From an uncultured Pelagimonas sp. (lineage in GTDB: Bacteria > Pseudomonadota > Alphaproteobacteria > Rhodobacterales > Rhodobacteraceae), in assembly GCA_947499735.1 (NCBI GenBank), contig CANMPP010000002.1, positions 434,001 to 498,000 on the forward strand: a stretch of DNA of 64,000 bases, given 5' to 3'. Both the position numbers and the translations under genes were made by a program. The notes under the pieces were generated by a model that did no database searches, was not told where the DNA came from, and worked only from the letters and a program-made list of their open reading frames with translations. Shown here one piece after another: positions 54,949 through 63,608 of this stretch (its first letter is position 1; each line of letters opens with the position of its first letter).

Positions 54949-56493
54949 ATGAACACGACGCATTTGACCTTCTCACCAGATCAGGCCGACGCTTTCGAAC
55001 ATGTTTCCGACATGTTGCGGGCCGACGGTGTCGATCTGGTGGGCGGATTGTGTCAGCCGCCAAAAGACAGCAGATCTTCTGTGATGGCGCTGATGGGAAA
55101 AGCCGGCAGTGGTAAAACCTTGCTATTGGCGGAACTGACGAAGGCTTTGGAAAAGGCTGGTGTCGATATCGTGTCCGGCGATTATGAACCGAAGCGAAAG
55201 CGGGACAGCCGGACCTTGGCGGTTTTGGCCCCCACAAACAAGGCGGCATCGGTTCTGCGTATGCGTGGGGTGCCTGCGACAACCATTCACCGTATCCTTT
55301 ATACGCCTGTTTATGATCCGGAATTTGAAAAAATTGCCGAATGGCTGGCCGAAAACGGGGACGAACCAGATATTGATGATCTTTCGCCCGAGGCACTGGC
55401 GCGGGCGAAAGCGTCCTATGAAACGCATAAATCGATCCCAGCGGCATTGGCCGCGGCCGGTCTGCGGGGGTCGGATTTCATAACGGGCTGGAAGCGGCGT
55501 GAAGATCCGTTGGACATCGGATTCATCGATGAAGCGTCGATGCTGGACGATCGTCAGTTTCAAGACTTGCAAGAGATCTTCCCATCGCTTGTTTTGTTCG
55601 GGGATCCTGCGCAGCTAGCCCCTGTAAACCAGTCGGGGAAGATGGTTTTTGACAGTGTACCGGTGACAAAGCGTCGTGAACTCAGCCGTATTCACCGCCA
55701 AGAGGCGGAAAGCCCAATCCTAGATCTGGCCCATGCATTGGCAGATCCAGATCTGACATTTGACCAGTTTGAAACGATGGTCGAAGAAAAGGCACGTCAA
55801 GATGAACGTGTCGTTTGGGGTCAGCGGGTCGAGGTTGATCTTATGGCGCGCTCTCCTGTTCTGGTATGGCGCAATGCAACCCGCATTCGGCTTATCCACG
55901 CGTTTCGTCATGTGCATGGCGCGCCGGAAACGGAATTGCTGCCGGGCGAGCCCTTGATTTGTGATGGGATCGAACTACCGCTCAAACATCGTAAGAAACG
56001 GTTGGACCTTGAGGCACGTGGCCTGATCAAAGGGGCGCAGGTCGTCTATTTAGGGCCGGGGCGCAAACCTGGGTTTTCCAAATTACACGTGATGGGCGCG
56101 CCCGATCCCCAGCTTTCAGCGGCGTCGATCGTAAAGATTGAAAAGCCGGATGAAGAAGAGCCGTTCATTCCTTATGCGGCGAGCATGGGGGCAACATTTC
56201 TGCATGGGGCTGCCGTGACCATCCATAAGGCGCAAGGGTCTCAGTGGGACAATGTGCAAGTTTTTGCACCAGATCTTTACGTCGCCGCCAAAATGAACCG
56301 GGTTGAGGCGGGAATTCCATTGTGGAAACGTCTGGCTTATGTCGCCATCACCCGTGCACAAACGCGCTTGCATTGGATTGTGCGCAACCGCCTTGCCAAG
56401 CCGCAAAGTGGGCTGCAAGTGGACGATTTGCGTGTCGCGCCCGCGCCGCTAGCGTTGGAAATGCAAGAGGACAGCCAAGAGGAACCTGTATGA
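54949..56493 (+). CDS. RecD-like ATP-dependent DNA helicase
   Basis: A 514-residue superfamily 1B helicase. Motif I is GKAGSGKT (50-57), motif Ia is LAPTNKAASVLR, motif II is GFIDEASML, motif III is VLFGDPAQLAPV and motif IV is LSRIHRQE. Motif V is HGAAVTIHKAQGSQWDNV, and motif VI is YVAITRAQTRLHW. The N-terminal domain of RecD2 is absent, so it is a compact form. It may act in repair or replication restart; no RecBC-type partners are nearby. The stop overlaps the thioesterase start by 4 bp. Confidence 0.88.
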   Translation: MNTTHLTFSPDQADAFEHVSDMLRADGVDLVGGLCQPPKDSRSSVMALMGKAGSGKTLLLAELTKALEKAGVDIVSGDYEPKRKRDSRTLAVLAPTNKAASVLRMRGVPATTIHRILYTPVYDPEFEKIAEWLAENGDEPDIDDLSPEALARAKASYETHKSIPAALAAAGLRGSDFITGWKRREDPLDIGFIDEASMLDDRQFQDLQEIFPSLVLFGDPAQLAPVNQSGKMVFDSVPVTKRRELSRIHRQEAESPILDLAHALADPDLTFDQFETMVEEKARQDERVVWGQRVEVDLMARSPVLVWRNATRIRLIHAFRHVHGAPETELLPGEPLICDGIELPLKHRKKRLDLEARGLIKGAQVVYLGPGRKPGFSKLHVMGAPDPQLSAASIVKIEKPDEEEPFIPYAASMGATFLHGAAVTIHKAQGSQWDNVQVFAPDLYVAAKMNRVEAGIPLWKRLAYVAITRAQTRLHWIVRNRLAKPQSGLQVDDLRVAPAPLALEMQEDSQEEPV

Positions 56494-56876
56494 GCGCTGA
56501 AAGCCCGTTTGCCGAACTGATCGGCTATGACTGCACTGAATGGCGCGAAGGGTATGCCAAAGTCACTTTGCCTGTTTCAGACGACCTAACAAACCGTCAT
56601 GGCACACCACATGGCGGGGTTTATGGTGTTCTTTTGGATACGGCGCTTGGATTGTCGGGGTGTTGGGTAGCTGATGGAGACGCACCTGTTTTCGGCATGA
56701 CCTTATCGTTAAATGTGCAATTTCTGTCGCGCCCAAAAGGTGGCTTGTTCATTACGGAAGGCTTTAAAACCGGCGGTGGGAAAAGCACCTACTTTGCGGA
56801 AGGCCACGTAAAGGATGAAACCGGCGAATTGATCGCAAAGGGCACTGGTGTCTTTCGGTATCGGAGATCCAAATGA
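56490..56876 (+). CDS. PaaI-family hotdog thioesterase
   Basis: A 128-residue hotdog-fold acyl-CoA thioesterase. The active-site pattern NRHGTPHGGVYGVLLDTA holds His41 and Asp50, and GMTLSLNVQFLSRPKGG is the usual following strand. It hydrolyses aryl- or acyl-CoA, with the substrate unknown. The ATG at 56490 overlaps the helicase stop and is overlapped in turn by the next gene, so the three form one operon. A longer in-frame start lies inside the helicase and is rejected. Confidence 0.88.
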   Translation: MSAESPFAELIGYDCTEWREGYAKVTLPVSDDLTNRHGTPHGGVYGVLLDTALGLSGCWVADGDAPVFGMTLSLNVQFLSRPKGGLFITEGFKTGGGKSTYFAEGHVKDETGELIAKGTGVFRYRRSK

Positions 56877-58060
56877 CACGTCTTGATGCGCCCTTAACGC
56901 TGCCTTGCGGGGCCGTATTGAAAAACCGTCTGATCAAGGCGGCTATGTCGGACAGTTTGGGCGATGGGATCGGCAACGCGACTGCGGAACAATGTCGCCT
57001 GTATGAACGTTGGGCCATAGGGGGGACATCATTGTCCCTCATTGGTGAGGCACAGATAATACCGGACTACCCGGAAAAGCCGGGAAATATCGTTCTAACG
57101 GGTGATGCGGATCTGGATGCTTTGCGTGCACTTGCCAGGGCCGGCGCCAGTCACGACGCACAAATTTGGCCACAGTTGGGCCATGCAGGGGCGTTGTCCC
57201 ATGCGCCGATTAGCACGCCCAAAGGGCCCTCACCTTTGAATGTGCCCGGTTTGTCTTGCGATGGTCTGTCTGTAGCCGAAATCGAAACATTGCCATTAAC
57301 CTATGCAAAGGCGGCGGAGGTTGCGAAAACGACAGGGTTTGGCGGTGTTCAAATCCACGCAGGCCACGGTTTTTTGTTCAGCCAGTTTTTGTCGCCTTTG
57401 TTCAACCATCGCAAAGATGCGTATGGCGGATCTGTTGAAGGTCGCTTTAAAGTGATTGCCGACACAATCGCAGCGGTTCGAACTGCCGTGGGCGCTGAAT
57501 TCCCGGTTGCGATTAAAATCAATTCCAGTGATCAGCTACAGGGCGGTTTGACTGAGGCCGATGCGCTGAAAGTTATTCGCTTGCTGAATGAAACCAGCAT
57601 AGATCTGATCGATATCAGCGGTGGAACCTATTTCCCGGGCGCACCATCGAGTTCGGATGGTGTATCTACAGCAGGTCCGTATTTCGTTAGTTTTGCTAAA
57701 CAGGCGAAAGCAGAGACATCGATTCCGATCATGGTGACAGGTGGGATCAAAACGCGGGCCGAAGCTGTGGTAATCATCGAAACGGGTGCAGCCGATGCGG
57801 TTGGCCTGGGACGCAGTTTGGTATTGGATCCGGATTTGCCAAATACATGGATGAATGGAACAGGTGAAGATCCTGTGTTTCCCAAATTCAGCGCACCACC
57901 AGAGGGAGGTATCACGGCGTGGTACTCCATGCGGTTAACTGCATTGGCGCACGGGCAAGAACATCAATTCCCGGTCGACCTGACAGTAGCTTTGGCAAAT
58001 TATAACGCAAGAGACGCCGAGCGGAGTGTTCGTTGGGCCAAACGGTTCCACAGCAAGTGA
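56873..58060 (+). CDS. NADH:flavin oxidoreductase, old yellow enzyme family
   Basis: A 395-residue FMN TIM-barrel reductase. It has PCGAVLKNRLIKAAMSDSLG at the N-terminus, IHAGHGFLFSQFLSPLFNHR with the substrate-binding His-Gly-His region, and DAYGGSVEGRF and GLGRSLVLDPDLP near the phosphate site. It reduces activated alkenes or similar compounds using NAD(P)H. The physiological substrate is unknown. It overlaps the thioesterase by 4 bp, which suggests linked breakdown of an acyl or enoate compound. Confidence 0.88.
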   Translation: MTRLDAPLTLPCGAVLKNRLIKAAMSDSLGDGIGNATAEQCRLYERWAIGGTSLSLIGEAQIIPDYPEKPGNIVLTGDADLDALRALARAGASHDAQIWPQLGHAGALSHAPISTPKGPSPLNVPGLSCDGLSVAEIETLPLTYAKAAEVAKTTGFGGVQIHAGHGFLFSQFLSPLFNHRKDAYGGSVEGRFKVIADTIAAVRTAVGAEFPVAIKINSSDQLQGGLTEADALKVIRLLNETSIDLIDISGGTYFPGAPSSSDGVSTAGPYFVSFAKQAKAETSIPIMVTGGIKTRAEAVVIIETGAADAVGLGRSLVLDPDLPNTWMNGTGEDPVFPKFSAPPEGGITAWYSMRLTALAHGQEHQFPVDLTVALANYNARDAERSVRWAKRFHSK

Positions 58061-58101
58061 GCTTGCAAGGACTATATTGTTCGTAACAAAGGATTTAGAT
58101 A

Positions 58102-58317
58102 ATGCAGCGCGTAGATATCGTGAAATGGACAGCGACTGTTGTTCAGCTGATTGGATATGGTTTGACCGGGTTGAATATTGTCCCATGGAACGTTTTGGCT
58201 TTTGTAATCGGTATCGCCTTGTGGTTCCTTGTTGGCATGATGTGGAAAGACCGCGCCATTATGGTCGTGCATATTGGCGCGTTCATTGCCTTGGTTGCAG
58301 GCTATCTGAATTCGTAA
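58102..58317 (+). CDS. small membrane protein
   Basis: A 71-residue protein with two to three hydrophobic helices and positive residues on loops (MQRVDIVKWTATVVQLIGYG, WFLVGMMWKDRAIMVVHIGA). AAAGGA precedes the ATG. Similar short membrane proteins appear in many Rhodobacterales (DUF6552-like), with no known function. It follows the oxidoreductase gene by 41 bp. Confidence 0.72.
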   Translation: MQRVDIVKWTATVVQLIGYGLTGLNIVPWNVLAFVIGIALWFLVGMMWKDRAIMVVHIGAFIALVAGYLNS

Positions 58318-58357
58318 TTGCAGGTAGGGCTAAGTCGCGTTTGCAATCCTAGCTCAC

Positions 58358-59035
58358 TTAACCAATAGCCGCTCGGATCGCTTTGATATTTTCACCATAA
58401 GGTGTGGGATCCGTTACAGACCCACCACGAAAGACCGCAGATCCAGCAACCAGAACATTCGCGCCGGCACCTGCTATGATTGGGGCTGTGGTTGGATCCA
58501 CGCCGCCATCGATTTCAATATGAATGGGGCGGTCGCCGATCATGTTGCGGAGCGTCGTGATTTTCGCGGACATATCGATGAATTTCTGGCCCCCAAAGCC
58601 GGGGTTCACGGTCATCACACAAACCAGATCAACTAGGTCCAATAGATGCGCCACCGCTTCGGCCGGTGTACCGGGGTTCAGTGCGACACCTGCCTTCGCG
58701 CCAGTTGCGCGGATCGCTTGCAATGTCCGGTGAATATGCGGGCCTGCTTCGACATGTGCAGTGATGAAATCGGCACCTGCCTCGGCGAAAGCTTCGATAT
58801 AAGGATCGACAGGCGCAATCATCAAATGCACGTCCATGACCGTTTTGATATGCGGGCGGATGGCTTTGCAGGTCGTTGCACCAAAGCTGATATTGGGCAC
58901 GAAATGACCGTCCATCACATCCACATGGATCCAATCTGCACCTTGGGATTCCACCGCTTCGATTTCTGCGCCGAAATTGGCGAAATCTGCTGCCAGAATG
59001 GAGGGGGCGATTTTAATAGACCGGTCAAAGCTCAT
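58358..59035 (-). CDS. rpe: ribulose-phosphate 3-epimerase
   Basis: A 225-residue TIM-barrel enzyme that interconverts ribulose-5-phosphate and xylulose-5-phosphate in the pentose phosphate and Calvin cycles. The family motifs are IAPSILAADFANFGAE, HVDVMDGHFVPNISFG, VMTVNPGFGGQKFI and EIDGGVDPTTAP. Catalytic Asp and metal-binding His residues are present. The length is normal. Confidence 0.95.
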   Translation of the reverse strand: MSFDRSIKIAPSILAADFANFGAEIEAVESQGADWIHVDVMDGHFVPNISFGATTCKAIRPHIKTVMDVHLMIAPVDPYIEAFAEAGADFITAHVEAGPHIHRTLQAIRATGAKAGVALNPGTPAEAVAHLLDLVDLVCVMTVNPGFGGQKFIDMSAKITTLRNMIGDRPIHIEIDGGVDPTTAPIIAGAGANVLVAGSAVFRGGSVTDPTPYGENIKAIRAAIG

Positions 59036-59071
59036 GTTTAGATGTCTCCCAATATCATAGGAGCCGGAGTA

Positions 59072-60004
59072 TCAGTAACCTGCGCTTCGGTCTACTACAT
59101 GCTTTAGGGCTTCGCCGCGTTCATGGCCCGCAATATTAGCGACAAGGGTTTTGCTGGCTGTAAGAGGTCGCGTATCTGCGGCGATATGCGGGGTCACGGT
59201 CACATTCGGATGGGCCCAATAAGGATCATCTTGGGGCAGGGGTTCCACACGGAACACATCCAATGTCGCATGGGCCACTTGTCCGCTACTCAATGCGGCC
59301 AGCAATGCGGCATCGTCAATCAGTGGTCCACGGCCCGGATTGATAACAAACGCGCCTTTGGCCAAAACAGCCAGCCGTTCCGCATTGATCACGTTTTCGG
59401 TTGCGGGTGTCGATGGCAGTAATAGGACGACGAATTGGGCATCTGTCAGGGCGGATATCAAACCATCGTCACCGGCATGGCAGGTGATACCTTCGATTGA
59501 TTTCAAATTGCGGCTCCAGCCGGAAACCTGAAAGCCAATAGTGGCCAGCATATTCGCACAGGCCTGTCCCAATTCCCCCAGTCCCAAAACAGTCACTTTG
59601 CGCTGTTGTGCCAAAGGAGGGGAATCGCAATGCCAGATCTGATCTGGATTGACGATGTGACGATCCATTCCAAGATGATAACGCAATACGTGCCCTGTGA
59701 CCCATTCGACCATGCCACGCGCCAATCCTTCGCTATCGACCATGCGGCATAGGGGTTGCGTGATCGTCTGGTTGCCGACGATTGCTTCTGCCCCGGCCCA
59801 AACGCTCATCACTGCTTTGCAGTTCACATAGGGGCTTAGATCTTGTAACGCGCTGTCTGGGGCATAGATGATGTAATCAACATCTTCCGGCGCGATCTCT
59901 AGCGACAGATTGACCTCAAGCTCTTCTTTGTCAAAACGATCCGTCAAAAGTGGACGATATTCGGGCCAGCGGTCATCGCCTGCAGCGAAAAGGATATTGA
60001 GCAT
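59072..60004 (-). CDS. ghrA: glyoxylate/hydroxypyruvate reductase A-type dehydrogenase
   Basis: A 310-residue D-2-hydroxyacid dehydrogenase. The NAD(P) fold is VTVLGLGELGQACANMLATI, and the catalytic Arg/Glu/His set lies in LLLPSTPATENVIN, DVFRVEPLPQDDPYW and VTPHIAADTRP. The WAGAEAI and MVEWVTGHVLRYHLG patterns match the GhrA branch, which reduces glyoxylate and hydroxypyruvate. It lies 36 bp after the rpe start and 18 bp before rodA's stop, on the same strand as both. Confidence 0.87.
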   Translation of the reverse strand: MLNILFAAGDDRWPEYRPLLTDRFDKEELEVNLSLEIAPEDVDYIIYAPDSALQDLSPYVNCKAVMSVWAGAEAIVGNQTITQPLCRMVDSEGLARGMVEWVTGHVLRYHLGMDRHIVNPDQIWHCDSPPLAQQRKVTVLGLGELGQACANMLATIGFQVSGWSRNLKSIEGITCHAGDDGLISALTDAQFVVLLLPSTPATENVINAERLAVLAKGAFVINPGRGPLIDDAALLAALSSGQVAHATLDVFRVEPLPQDDPYWAHPNVTVTPHIAADTRPLTASKTLVANIAGHERGEALKHVVDRSAGY

Positions 60005-60022
60005 GATCGAACCTGATGTCTG

Positions 60023-61162
60023 TTAGCGGGGGCGGTGGATATGGGCGCTTTGCAACAATCCAAAGCCTGCCATAAGGATCATCATCGCTGACCCTCCATA
60101 TGAGACCAATGGAAGGGGAACACCGACAACTGGGGCCAGGCCCATCACCATGGACATATTAACCGCGAAAAATAGGAAAAAGGTGACGCCCATGCCAAAG
60201 GTGATCAGCTGGCCAAAGCGGTCCTTTTGCTGAAGTCCGGAAATGATGCAGAAGATGATGATCAGAACATAGAGGCTGAGCAGGGAAATCGACCCAACAA
60301 AGCCGAATTCCTCTGCCAATGTATTGAAGATAAAATCGGTTTGTTTCTCGGGCAAAAAATTCAACCGCGATTGGGTCCCTTGCATATAGCCTTTTCCGGC
60401 CCAGCCGCCTGATCCCATGGCGATTTTGGCTTGGGTGATATGGTATCCACTGCCCAATGGATCGGAGCTGGGATCGAGAAATGTGTCGATCCGGGTAAAT
60501 TGATAATCCTTGATCAATTGCCAATCCGTGCCACGGCTGGCCAAAACCGCCCAAATGGTCCCCGCGCCTGCGGCAATCACGGTTCCGAAATAGGCCCAAT
60601 GGACGCCTGCCAGAAACATCAGCAATCCGCCGCCCGCGACCAAGAGCAGGGATGTCCCAAGGTCGGGCTGTTTCAGAACCAGAAGGGTAGGCAAAATGAT
60701 AAGGGCAATCGGCAGCGCAACCCAAAGCGGTCGCGATGTTTTGTGTATGGGCAGCCAATCATAATAGGCTGCTAAAATCAGCACCAAGGTCACCTTCATC
60801 AGCTCGGATGGCTGTAGGCGCATAAAGCCCAGATCGATCCATCGTTGGGCCCCACCACGCGCATCCCCGGCCACTTCCACGACCAACAGCAGCCCCATTG
60901 TGCCGAGATATCCCACAATGGACATATTGCGCCAAAACCAGCTGGGCACGAAAGCAACGGTAAACATCGCGATCAGGCCCAATATGAAATGGCGGGTTTG
61001 GGGCATGGCCCATGTGCTATAGTTGCCGCCGGCAACAGAAAACAACATCAGCAATCCCATACCGGCAACGGCACAGGGCAGAATAACCAACGGCCAGTTC
61101 ACATAAAGGATCTTGCGCCAACCTGTTGGTGTGTATTTTGTGTTGAATTCAAGATAGCTCAT
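60023..61162 (-). CDS. rodA: rod shape-determining protein RodA (SEDS glycosyltransferase)
   Basis: A 379-residue integral-membrane protein with ten helices that polymerises lipid II during side-wall growth. SEDS motifs are GGAQRWIDLGFMRLQPSELM, the loop GSGGWAGKGYMQGTQSRLNF with LPEKQTDFIFNTLAEEFGF, and VPLPLVSYGGSAMM near the end. It works with PBP2, whose gene overlaps it by 4 bp. Confidence 0.96.
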   Translation of the reverse strand: MSYLEFNTKYTPTGWRKILYVNWPLVILPCAVAGMGLLMLFSVAGGNYSTWAMPQTRHFILGLIAMFTVAFVPSWFWRNMSIVGYLGTMGLLLVVEVAGDARGGAQRWIDLGFMRLQPSELMKVTLVLILAAYYDWLPIHKTSRPLWVALPIALIILPTLLVLKQPDLGTSLLLVAGGGLLMFLAGVHWAYFGTVIAAGAGTIWAVLASRGTDWQLIKDYQFTRIDTFLDPSSDPLGSGYHITQAKIAMGSGGWAGKGYMQGTQSRLNFLPEKQTDFIFNTLAEEFGFVGSISLLSLYVLIIIFCIISGLQQKDRFGQLITFGMGVTFFLFFAVNMSMVMGLAPVVGVPLPLVSYGGSAMMILMAGFGLLQSAHIHRPR

Positions 61163-63075
61163 GCGCGCTGGTCCTGATGCCCACTACCCAGGCGCATTTT
61201 TTGCTCAATGTCTTTTTGCCGCTCTTCGATCTCTTCACGATCTTTGGCAGGGTAGGCCTCTAACGGTGGTGTTTTTCCGTACAGGGCCTGTAGAACCACA
61301 TCGCGCGCAATTGGTGCGGCGGTGCCAGAGCCTGAGCACCCGTGTTCAACCGCAATTGCGACTGCGATCTTAGGATTGTCATGTGGTGCAAAACAGACAA
61401 AGAATGCATGGTCGCGCACTTCCCAAGGATCTGTGCATTTGGTGATCCGGTTCACAACCTGCGCCGTGCCGGTCTTCCCAGAAAGACGATACCCATCTGC
61501 AATAATACGTGCGCGATATGCCGATCCTTTTCGAGAGTTGGACACTTCAAACATGCCCTGACGGATCACGTCCAGATGCGCCGGAGCGACGCCAATGTCT
61601 TCACCGCCTCCAGAGGGGGTTTCTACACCGTTGACGGATTTGACAAGGCGGGGCGTTACGGTTTTGCCTGTCGCCAAACGGGCAGCCATGATCGCCAATT
61701 GCAGAGGGGATGCCAAAACAAAACCTTGCCCAATGGATGCATTGACGCTGTCACCAACCAACCATTCCTGACCATGGCGGCGGCGTTTCCAAGCTTTGTC
61801 CGGTATAAGCCCAGAAGAAACCGCGGACATTGGGATATCAGGGGATTCACCCAAACCAAAGCGGCGGGCCATGTTTGCGATATTCTCGATCCCAACTTTC
61901 TGTGCTAATTCATAGTAGTAAACGTCACAACTTTCGCGGAGCGATCCAACCATGTCCAATCTGCCATGACCACTGCGTTTCCAGCAGCCGAATTCGCGTC
62001 CTGAAATTTCCAGATGTCCGGCGCAGTATGCTGTGCTCTCAGGGTAGATGATGCCTTCATGCAATCCTGCCAGCGCAGATAGCATTTTAAAGGTCGATCC
62101 GGGGGGAAACGCGTCCTGCACTGCTTTTGATGCGAGGGGGCGGTGATCATTATCGCGCAGCAACGCATAATCCGGTGATGATATCCCCCGGACAAATTTG
62201 TTGGGATCATAAGATGGTGCAGACGCAATCGCCAAAACATCGCCATTGGTCACATCCATGACGATTGCTGAGGCGGATTCATCACCCAGTCGGGCCTGAA
62301 CATAATCCTGCAAATCGCTATCACAGCTCAGCTGGATATCCGCGCCGCTATTGCCTTCGCGCCGCCCGATTTCCCGCATTTCACGGCCAGAGCTGTTTAC
62401 CTCGACCCTTTTCGTGCCAGCCGCGCCGCGCAATTGTTCTTCGAACAGGGCTTCAACACCAACTTTTCCAAATTGGAAACGTGGGATTTTCAAAACCGCC
62501 GGCGGCGTTTCGTAGCGTTCCAAATCCTTGGCGGATACTTTCCCCACGTAACCGGCAATATGGGCATAGCGTTCATATTGAGGGTAGATGCGCGAGAGAC
62601 CTTTTTCAGGCAAAACGCCGGGCAGGGCAGGCGCATTTGCATTCACGCGGCTAAATGCTTCCCAGCTAATTCGATCTGCAATAGTCACCGGCAAGAAAGA
62701 CGGGGTCGTTTCCATTTCTGAAACGGCCCGATCAATGTCATCTTGTTCCAGATGGATCAGGCGGGACAGTTTGGCGATCGCATCTTCCACGTCGCCAGCT
62801 TCTTCGCGAACAATAGAGACGCGATACGTTGGTTCATTATCGGCAATGACTTGACCATTGCGATCAAATATACGCCCTCGAACTGGCGGGATAACGCGGT
62901 CTTTAATGCGGTTTTCGTCGGCTAAGACGCGAAATTCATCAGCCTGATCGACTTGCAGGTAATGCATTCGCGCACCAAGCATTCCGGCGAATGCCAACTG
63001 CGATCCCCCTAGGAAAAGGGCGCGTCGGGAAATTTTACGGGCGCTTTGCGCGTTTTCCTTAGAGGTCCGTTTCAT
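61159..63075 (-). CDS. mrdA: penicillin-binding protein 2
   Basis: A 638-residue transpeptidase that crosslinks peptidoglycan in the elongasome. One N-terminal membrane helix (~17-38) is followed by the PBP dimerisation domain with VRGRIFDRNGQVIADN. The transpeptidase domain has the SxxK motif at Ser327-Lys330 (FPPGSTFK), the SxD-type motif in RESCDVYYYEL and KTG in LSGKTGTAQV. It overlaps mreD and rodA by 4 bp each, forming one operon. Confidence 0.96.
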   Translation of the reverse strand: MKRTSKENAQSARKISRRALFLGGSQLAFAGMLGARMHYLQVDQADEFRVLADENRIKDRVIPPVRGRIFDRNGQVIADNEPTYRVSIVREEAGDVEDAIAKLSRLIHLEQDDIDRAVSEMETTPSFLPVTIADRISWEAFSRVNANAPALPGVLPEKGLSRIYPQYERYAHIAGYVGKVSAKDLERYETPPAVLKIPRFQFGKVGVEALFEEQLRGAAGTKRVEVNSSGREMREIGRREGNSGADIQLSCDSDLQDYVQARLGDESASAIVMDVTNGDVLAIASAPSYDPNKFVRGISSPDYALLRDNDHRPLASKAVQDAFPPGSTFKMLSALAGLHEGIIYPESTAYCAGHLEISGREFGCWKRSGHGRLDMVGSLRESCDVYYYELAQKVGIENIANMARRFGLGESPDIPMSAVSSGLIPDKAWKRRRHGQEWLVGDSVNASIGQGFVLASPLQLAIMAARLATGKTVTPRLVKSVNGVETPSGGGEDIGVAPAHLDVIRQGMFEVSNSRKGSAYRARIIADGYRLSGKTGTAQVVNRITKCTDPWEVRDHAFFVCFAPHDNPKIAVAIAVEHGCSGSGTAAPIARDVVLQALYGKTPPLEAYPAKDREEIEERQKDIEQKMRLGSGHQDQRA

Positions 63076-63608
63076 ATTGTGCGCCCTTGCTGGTTATGCT
63101 CGCCCGCAGGTGGCCGTCGCACGGCAAATACAATGCGCGACACAAAAACAACCGCAGGATAGAGCAGGACTGTCAAAGAAAACTGCATTACAGATAGAAA
63201 ATAGGCATCCGAGATCTCAAACATCAAGGTCAAAGCAAAACTATAAATCAAACTGATTCCGGCCAGCGCAACAGACACGTTCAGCCACTCGGCCCAGAAT
63301 GTCGCATTGCGCAGATGTTTGTCGCGCACGCGCAGCCATTCAGTCGCCAAAAGCACCAAAAGTGCCCATAGTCCGGGGGGACGCATCAACAAAAAATCGC
63401 TCAGCAACAAGATGATGGCACAAAGCAGAACAGGTACGCTGTCTGGACGCCGTAGGGTCCATGCGAACATGACCATCAAGATAATATCGGGACCGGCCAG
63501 TGATCTTGCCTCAAGGCGAAGGGGAAGAAGTTTGAAGAACAAGACCGCACAACAAATGAGTACGAAAACAATGCGTAATCCCCATTCGCCCTGTGTCTTA
63601 GTCGCCAT
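63072..63608 (-). CDS. mreD: rod shape-determining protein MreD
   Basis: A 178-residue inner-membrane protein with about five helices (IVFVLICCAVLFFKLLPL, IILMVMFAW, and others). It links MreC to RodA/PBP2 in the elongasome. MreD is weakly conserved, and the call rests mainly on its position between mreC and mrdA and its topology. It overlaps mreC by 11 bp. Confidence 0.9.
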   Translation of the reverse strand: MATKTQGEWGLRIVFVLICCAVLFFKLLPLRLEARSLAGPDIILMVMFAWTLRRPDSVPVLLCAIILLLSDFLLMRPPGLWALLVLLATEWLRVRDKHLRNATFWAEWLNVSVALAGISLIYSFALTLMFEISDAYFLSVMQFSLTVLLYPAVVFVSRIVFAVRRPPAGEHNQQGRTI

